Of a stretch of 12,196 nt of DNA, positions 8,822-12,196 are shown piece by piece (position 1 is the first letter of the stretch; each line of letters opens with the position of its first letter). The notes beneath the pieces were generated by a model that saw nothing but the letters and a program-made list of their open reading frames with translations, did no database searches and had not been told where the DNA came from. Location: NCBI GenBank assembly GCA_014378185.1, contig JACMOE010000403.1, positions 1 to 12,196 of the forward strand. Direction: 5' to 3'. The DNA is from Gemmatimonadaceae bacterium (GTDB lineage Bacteria > Gemmatimonadota > Gemmatimonadetes > Gemmatimonadales > Gemmatimonadaceae). Made by a program: the position numbers and the translations under genes.

Positions 8822-9042
8822 CCCGCGGCGCGCCCGGACGCGTGATGCTTGCCCAGTCGTCGCTCCTCGGGCAACAACGGCGTGCGCTCGAGGAACAGCC
8901 GCGCCACGTAGAATGCGGCCAGTCCCGTCACGATGCCCGCGCCAATCGCGGGAAGCAGCTCACTCGCCTCGAGTGGACGACGATACACGTACCCATCCAG
9001 GCGCGTGGTCTGGCGCTGCGACACTTCTTTCAAGTCTGCCAT
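8818..9042 (-). CDS. Small single-pass membrane protein of unknown function
   Basis: A 74-residue reading frame begins with ATG at 9042 (MADLKEVSQRQ) and ends in a TGA that overlaps the Omp85 start by 4 nt, so translation of the two is probably coupled. Residues 29-51 (LLPAIGAGIVTGLAAFYVARLFL) form one clear hydrophobic helix. A charged N-terminal part of 28 residues precedes it, and a short basic tail (ERRLGKHHASGRAAG) follows. The positive-inside rule would favour the basic C-terminus in the cytoplasm, but the N-terminal part also has Arg residues, so topology is unsure. I do not recognise a family. The position as first gene of the Omp85-TamB operon suggests an envelope role, perhaps an inner-membrane partner; this is inference from context. 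The coding assignment rests on the overlap, the ordered membrane segment and the lack of any competing gene. Confidence 0.72.
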   Translation of the reverse strand: MADLKEVSQRQTTRLDGYVYRRPLEASELLPAIGAGIVTGLAAFYVARLFLERTPLLPEERRLGKHHASGRAAG

Positions 9043-9101
9043 GCGGCTCGCGTTGAACGGCGAATGAGCGAAGGGACGTAACTTGCAGCTAGAGACACGA
9101 G

Positions 9102-9132
9102 GCGCCCGCGCGGCAGTACATCCGGCGGGCGC
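9102..9132. repeat. GC-rich inverted repeat in the divergent intergenic region
   Basis: The 8-nt arms GCGCCCGC (9102-9109) and GCGGGCGC (9125-9132) are perfect complements. Three further pairs (CGG 9111-9113 with CCG 9122-9124) are possible after a one-base bulge, leaving an 8-nt loop. It lies between two divergently transcribed genes, and no T-run follows on either strand, so an intrinsic terminator is unlikely. It could be an operator or a structure in the leader of the minus-strand operon. In DNA this rich in G and C such repeats also arise by chance. Confidence 0.4.
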
Positions 9133-9141
9133 GGGTCTTCA

Positions 9142-9170
9142 TTGACGCGTGTTCCTGACGCGGGTAAGTT
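9142..9170 (+). promoter_or_regulatory. Sigma70-like promoter for the ABC transporter genes
   Basis: A -35 box TTGACG (9142-9147) and a -10 box TAAGTT (9165-9170) are separated by exactly 17 nt. Matches to the consensus are 5 of 6 and 4 of 6. Transcription would start near 9177, leaving a leader of about 37 nt before the ATG at 9214. The promoter overlaps a longer in-frame TTG opening at 9142, which argues against that TTG as a start codon. There is no experimental support; the call rests on box match, spacing and location. Confidence 0.6.
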
Positions 9171-9213
9171 CTCGCGCCTTCACAGCCCTGTCAACTGCTT
9201 ACGCCAGAACATC

Positions 9214-10776
9214 ATGCGCCGTTGGACCGCCCTGCTTCTGGCCGTGCTCGCGATCGCTTGTGGAGGTGGCGCCGACGGCGCCACCCGCCGCACGATCATC
9301 GATTCGCGCGACAACTACGATCCCCGCTCCCTGGACCCGGCGCTGTCCACCGACGTCCCCACCGGCCGAGCCGTGGGCTACCTCTTCGACGGCCTCACCA
9401 GGTTCACCCCGGAAGCCAGTGTGGAGCCCGCCCTCGCGACGCGCTGGGACGTCTCTCCCGGCGGCGATATCTACACCTTCCACCTGCGTCGCGGCGTCCA
9501 CTTCTCCGATGGCACACCGTTCGTCGCCCGCCAGGTCGCGCTCAGCTGGCAGCGCGTGCTCGACCCCAAGGTCAAGGGCGGTCGCGGCTGGCCGCTCTAT
9601 CCCATCAAGGGCGCCAAGGAGTTCGCGGACGGCAAGTCATCCCGCATAGACGGCCTCGCCGTTCCGGATGACTCCACCATCGTCGTGACGCTCAAGGAGC
9701 CGTTCGCCATCTTTCCCAAGCTGCTCGCCATGCCGGTCGCATCCATCGCGCCAGACCGCATTCCGGCCAACTTCGGCGAGGCACCAGTGGGCACCGGCCC
9801 GTGGAAGCTGGTCGAATGGAAGCACGACGATTACCTCCTCTTTGCCCCGAACAGGAAGTACTGGGGCACGGTGCCCAGGGCCGACTCCCTCAAGGCACGC
9901 ATCATCGCCGAGCCGAGCACCGCCGTGGCCGAGTTCGAGAGTGGGAACGTGGACGTGCTCCAGATCCCGCAGGGAGACATCCAGAGCTGGCAAGAGGATA
10001 CGGAGCGGAAGAAGCTGCTCCACTCCACGCCGTCGCTGGAACTGGTCTACGTGGCCATCAACACCACCCGCGGCCCGCTCAGGGATGTGCGCGTCCGCCA
10101 GGCGCTCAACATGGCGATCGACCGCCGCATCCTCGTCCGCAACCTGATCGCCGGCCGCGGCGATCTCGCCTCCGGCGTGATCCCACCCTCCCTGCCCGGC
10201 GGCGTCAAGACACGCATCGGCTACCAGTTCGATACACTCCAGGCGAAGAAGCTCCTGCGCGAGGCCGGCTATCCCAATGGCATCGACGTCGATCTCTGGA
10301 CGTCCACCAACCCCATCTACGTCCGCATCGCGGAAACCCTCCAGGGGTACTTCCAGCTCTCCGGCATCCGTGCGAAGATCGTGCAGCGCGAGAGTGCGGC
10401 CGCACGCGAAGCGGCGCGAAAGGGCCAGGCGGACCTCTTCGTCAAGGACTGGTACGCAGATTACCCGGACGCCGAGAACTTTCTCTATCCCCTGCTCCAC
10501 AGCGCGAACAAGGGAGTTGGAGGCAACGTGTCGTATTTCCAGAACGCGCAATTCGACAGCCTCGTCACCTCCGCTCGTCGCGAGCAGGACGAAACGAAAC
10601 GGGTCGCGCTCTACACGCAGGCAGATCAGCTCGCGTTCGAGCAGGCACCCATGGTGTTCCTCTACTTCTACAATGAGCTGAATGCCGTGCAGCCATGGAT
10701 CAAGGGCTTCGTGCCGCCCGTCATCTTCAACGGCCAACCGTGGACGACGGTGACCAAGACCACGGTGGGCAAGTAG
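9214..10776 (+). CDS. ABC transporter substrate-binding lipoprotein, family 5 (DppA/OppA type)
   Basis: The 520-residue protein begins MRRWTALLLAVLAIAC. It is a lipoprotein-type signal with Cys16 as the probable lipidated residue (LAIAC, slightly off the classical lipobox). The mature chain matches extracytoplasmic solute-binding family 5: SLDPALSTD near the N-terminus, YLFDGLTRF, GVHFSDGTPF at 94-103, the GTGPW motif at 193-197, and later VRQALNMAIDR. Members bind peptides, nickel, glycosides or other small solutes and hand them to a DppBC-type permease; the ligand cannot be deduced. I chose the ATG at 9214 over the in-frame TTG at 9142, because it places the signal peptide at the N-terminus and the upstream DNA looks like a promoter. 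The stop is 1 nt before the permease ATG, so the two are co-transcribed. Confidence 0.95.
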   Translation: MRRWTALLLAVLAIACGGGADGATRRTIIDSRDNYDPRSLDPALSTDVPTGRAVGYLFDGLTRFTPEASVEPALATRWDVSPGGDIYTFHLRRGVHFSDGTPFVARQVALSWQRVLDPKVKGGRGWPLYPIKGAKEFADGKSSRIDGLAVPDDSTIVVTLKEPFAIFPKLLAMPVASIAPDRIPANFGEAPVGTGPWKLVEWKHDDYLLFAPNRKYWGTVPRADSLKARIIAEPSTAVAEFESGNVDVLQIPQGDIQSWQEDTERKKLLHSTPSLELVYVAINTTRGPLRDVRVRQALNMAIDRRILVRNLIAGRGDLASGVIPPSLPGGVKTRIGYQFDTLQAKKLLREAGYPNGIDVDLWTSTNPIYVRIAETLQGYFQLSGIRAKIVQRESAAAREAARKGQADLFVKDWYADYPDAENFLYPLLHSANKGVGGNVSYFQNAQFDSLVTSARREQDETKRVALYTQADQLAFEQAPMVFLYFYNELNAVQPWIKGFVPPVIFNGQPWTTVTKTTVGK

Positions 10777-10777
10777 C

Positions 10778-11698
10778 ATGACGGCCTTCATCATCCGGCG
10801 CCTGCTGCTCTCCATTCCCACGCTCTTCGGCGTGCTCGTCGTCGCGTTTCTCCTGCTCTACGTGGCGCCCGGCGATCCGGTCATGGCCATGGTGGGTGAA
10901 CGCGCCGACGAAGCCACCATCGCCCGCCTCCGCGCGGAACTTCGACTCGACGATCCGTTGCCCGTACAGTTCGGCCACTACATCGCGGGCATCGCCAAGG
11001 GCGACCTGGGCAAGTCATACATCACCAACCGGCCCATCCGGAAGGACATCCTGGAGCGCTTTCCGAAAACGCTGCAGCTTGCCGGCGCCGCCATGCTCCT
11101 GGCCACCGTGCTCGGCGTGACACTCGGCGTATTGAGTGCGCGACATCCCGGTGGCCTCATGGATCGGTTCGGTCTCGCCGTGGCCTATCTCGGGATCAGC
11201 TTTCCGGTGTACTGGGTGGGCCTGCTGCTCATCCTGCTCTTTGCGGTCACGCTGCACTGGCTGCCACCGTCAGGCTTCGGCGGCATCCGCTACCTCGCGC
11301 TTCCCGCGCTCGCCCTCGGCATGCGCTCCATCGCCTTCCTCGCACGCATGACACGCTCGGCCATGCTCGACGCGCTCGGCGCCGACTACGTGCGCACCGC
11401 ACGCGCAAAGGGGCTGAGCGAGTTTCTCGTCGTGGGACGTCATGCGCTGCGCAACGCGATGATTCCCATCATCACCGTGCTCGGACTCGACTTCGGTGCC
11501 TATCTCACGGGAAGCATCCTCACCGAAACAATCTTCTCCTGGCCTGGGCTGGGTCGTTACGTGGTGAATGCCATCGCGCGGCGTGACCTGCCAGCCATCC
11601 AGGGCTCGGTGCTCTTTCTCAGCGCCGTGTTCGTGCTGGTGAACCTCATTACCGATATCGCCTACGCGAAGGCCGATCCGCGCGTGAGCTACAATTGA
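10778..11698 (+). CDS. ABC transporter inner-membrane permease, DppB/OppB type
   Basis: The 306-residue protein has the standard DppB/OppB layout: MTAFIIRRLLLSIPTLFGV with a first membrane helix at about 9-30, a periplasmic segment containing GDPVMAM and LRAELRLDDPLPVQF, then five more helices between about 95 and 300. The cytoplasmic EAA loop that contacts the ATPase is clear at about 203-230 (DYVRTARAKGLSE... LRNAMIPI). The protein ends AKADPRVSYN, normal for the family. It forms half of the transport channel, and the partner permease (DppC type) should sit in the same complex. The gene follows the binding-protein gene after one base, and its TGA is shared with the TTG start of the next gene. 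The usual dppC, dppD and dppF genes do not follow here. Confidence 0.96.
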   Translation: MTAFIIRRLLLSIPTLFGVLVVAFLLLYVAPGDPVMAMVGERADEATIARLRAELRLDDPLPVQFGHYIAGIAKGDLGKSYITNRPIRKDILERFPKTLQLAGAAMLLATVLGVTLGVLSARHPGGLMDRFGLAVAYLGISFPVYWVGLLLILLFAVTLHWLPPSGFGGIRYLALPALALGMRSIAFLARMTRSAMLDALGADYVRTARAKGLSEFLVVGRHALRNAMIPIITVLGLDFGAYLTGSILTETIFSWPGLGRYVVNAIARRDLPAIQGSVLFLSAVFVLVNLITDIAYAKADPRVSYN

Positions 11699-12015
11699 GC
11701 GACGCGGTCAGCCTCGACGACTATCAACGTGCTGCAACGCGGACCGTGAATCCGGCGTTGAGCGACAAGCAGCGCCTGCTCGACGCGGCAGCCGGCCTCG
11801 CGGAGGAAGCCGGTGAGGTGCTGGGACTCGTACGCAAGCATGTGATGCAGCAGCGAGCACTGGACCGTGCCACCGTGGTCGAGGAGCTCGGCGACGCGCT
11901 CTGGTGTCTCGCGATCGTCGCCGACACACTGGGTGTCACGCTGTCCGACGTGGCACGCGCCAACGAGGCCAAGCTTCGCGATCGGCATCCAGATGGATTC
12001 TCCGCCGGGACCTGA
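11695..12015 (+). CDS. MazG-like nucleotide pyrophosphohydrolase
   Basis: The 106-residue protein is a small all-alpha NTP pyrophosphohydrolase of the MazG-like group. The metal-binding pattern EExxE...ExxD is present: E37, E38 and E41 in AEEAGEV, and E64 with D67 in EELGDALW. The ends DDYQRAATRTV and ANEAKLRDRHPDGF are also typical. Relatives hydrolyse NTPs or (d)NTP variants to NMP and pyrophosphate, often as housecleaning enzymes; the substrate cannot be predicted. The start is TTG at 11695, whose last two bases belong to the permease stop TGA (TTGA overlap). No other start precedes the conserved N-terminus, so reinitiation by ribosomes ending the permease is likely. There is no functional link to the transporter that I can name. 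A 6-bp hairpin follows two bases after the stop. Confidence 0.9.
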   Translation: MSDAVSLDDYQRAATRTVNPALSDKQRLLDAAAGLAEEAGEVLGLVRKHVMQQRALDRATVVEELGDALWCLAIVADTLGVTLSDVARANEAKLRDRHPDGFSAGT

Positions 12016-12017
12016 CG

Positions 12018-12035
12018 AGAGCGTGCCGCCGCTCT
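12018..12035 (+). terminator. Possible weak hairpin after the MazG-like gene
   Basis: AGAGCG (12018-12023) and CGCTCT (12030-12035) pair perfectly around a 6-nt loop, 2 nt after the stop codon. The following bases (GGTGTCGAGG) are not T-rich, so this is not a classical intrinsic terminator. It may protect the 3' end, act with Rho, or be chance. Confidence 0.3.
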
Positions 12036-12057
12036 GGTGTCGAGGCGCGGCGTCGGA

Positions 12058-12063
12058 TACAAT
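12058..12063 (+). promoter_or_regulatory. Possible -10 box upstream of the right-edge gene
   Basis: TACAAT matches the -10 consensus at 5 of 6 positions and lies in the 141-nt gap after the MazG-like gene. The DNA 17 nt upstream (TGGTGT) is a poor -35 box, so this is only a suggestion. Transcription from here would give a leader of nearly 90 nt containing the hairpins at 12097-12124. Confidence 0.3.
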
Positions 12064-12096
12064 GGTGCGTTCGTGGTACTGATGTATTCGGGATAT

Positions 12097-12124
12097 TCCG
12101 TCTCCTGACGGAGTCGATCCGTCA
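12097..12124 (+). promoter_or_regulatory. Leader with two mutually exclusive hairpins
   Basis: TCCGTC (12097-12102), GACGGA (12107-12112) and a second TCCGTC (12118-12123) are arranged so that the middle element can pair with either neighbour. The first option has a 4-nt loop (TCCT); the second has a 5-nt loop (GTCGA) and extends to 7 bp (TGACGGA with TCCGTCA). This lies 33 nt before the start codon at 12157. Such layouts can act as attenuators or translational switches, but no terminator T-run follows, and no known riboswitch class is recognised. Confidence 0.35.
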
Positions 12125-12146
12125 ACGTCAGTTGCCCCTTTCTCGC

Positions 12147-12152
12147 GAGGTG
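12147..12152 (+). promoter_or_regulatory. Ribosome binding site of the right-edge gene
   Basis: GAGGTG lies 4 nt before the ATG at 12157 and is complementary to the 3' end of 16S rRNA. It is the clearest Shine-Dalgarno site in the window; the other starts here have weak sites or rely on overlap with the preceding gene. It supports a real gene start despite the short visible coding part. Confidence 0.6.
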
Positions 12153-12156
12153 CTCC

Positions 12157-12196
12157 ATGCCAGCATCACTCCGCATCAACGTCGTGGTCGCTGCGC
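12157..12196 (+). CDS. Start of an unidentified gene (runs off right edge)
   Basis: Only 13 codons are visible: MPASLRINVVVAA. The stretch INVVVAA could be the beginning of a signal peptide, a membrane helix or a beta strand. No family can be named from so little. The call rests on the good ribosome binding site, the ATG, the open frame to the edge and the intergenic gap before it. Confidence 0.5.
   Translation, partial: MPASLRINVVVAA

Noticed and set aside
9102..9140. The inverted repeat as an intrinsic terminator
   Set aside because: It lies between diverging genes, where no terminator is expected, and no T-run follows on either strand.
9166..9194. A minus-strand promoter from TTGACA at 9194-9189
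   Set aside because: The -35 is perfect, but at 17-nt spacing the -10 (GAACTT) matches only 2 of 6 positions. The operon promoter is therefore not called; it is only noted as part of the control region.
9142..9213. N-terminal extension of the binding protein from TTG at 9142
   Set aside because: The extension would bury the lipoprotein signal peptide inside the chain, and the same bases form a good -35/-10 promoter.
9637..10821. A 394-codon minus-strand frame opposite the substrate-binding protein
   Set aside because: The plus strand here encodes a clear family-5 binding protein; the opposing product has no recognisable domain and is a mirror frame.
12070..12097. An alternative promoter TTCGTG with GATATT (16-nt spacing)
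   Set aside because: Both boxes are weak and it competes with the better TACAAT box; in an uncharacterised gap neither can be preferred firmly.

Overview
The window is GC-rich DNA in which nearly every base is coding. It comes from a diderm (two-membrane) bacterium, because it encodes an Omp85 outer-membrane protein, a TamB-like envelope-spanning protein and a lipoprotein-type solute-binding protein. The composition, frequent GTG/TTG starts, weak Shine-Dalgarno sites and protein style would fit Gemmatimonadota, but that placement is my inference and cannot be proved from these genes alone.

Left part (1-9042), all on the minus strand and so read from right to left: a 74-residue single-pass membrane protein (8818-9042), an Omp85/TamA-type barrel protein with POTRA domains (6515-8821), a 1533-residue TamB-like protein (1897-6498), a YegS/DgkB-type lipid kinase (1001-1933) and the first 334 residues of a two-GAF sensor protein that runs off the left edge (1-1004). 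Junctions are very tight: 4-nt ATGA overlap, 16-nt gap, 37-nt (or 13-nt) overlap, 4-nt ATGA overlap. This looks like one translationally coupled operon that joins an outer-membrane insertion/lipid-transport module to a lipid kinase and a signalling protein.

Middle (9043-9213): a 171-nt divergent intergenic region. It holds a good sigma70-like promoter facing right (TTGACG, 17 nt, TAAGTT) and a GC-rich inverted repeat.

Right part (9214-12196), plus strand: a family-5 (peptide/nickel type) ABC substrate-binding lipoprotein, a DppB/OppB-type permease 1 nt later, and a small MazG-like nucleotide pyrophosphohydrolase that starts at a TTG inside the permease stop codon. The second permease and the ATPases usual for this transporter type are not here. 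After a 141-nt gap that contains small mutually exclusive hairpins and a clear ribosome binding site, another gene starts at 12157 and runs off the right edge.

No RNA genes, CRISPR arrays, insertion sequences or phage genes were seen. The most interesting points are the TamB-Omp85-lipid kinase coupling, the evenly paired cysteines in the Omp85 protein, the incomplete transporter fused translationally to a MazG-like enzyme, and the alternative-hairpin leader at the right end.
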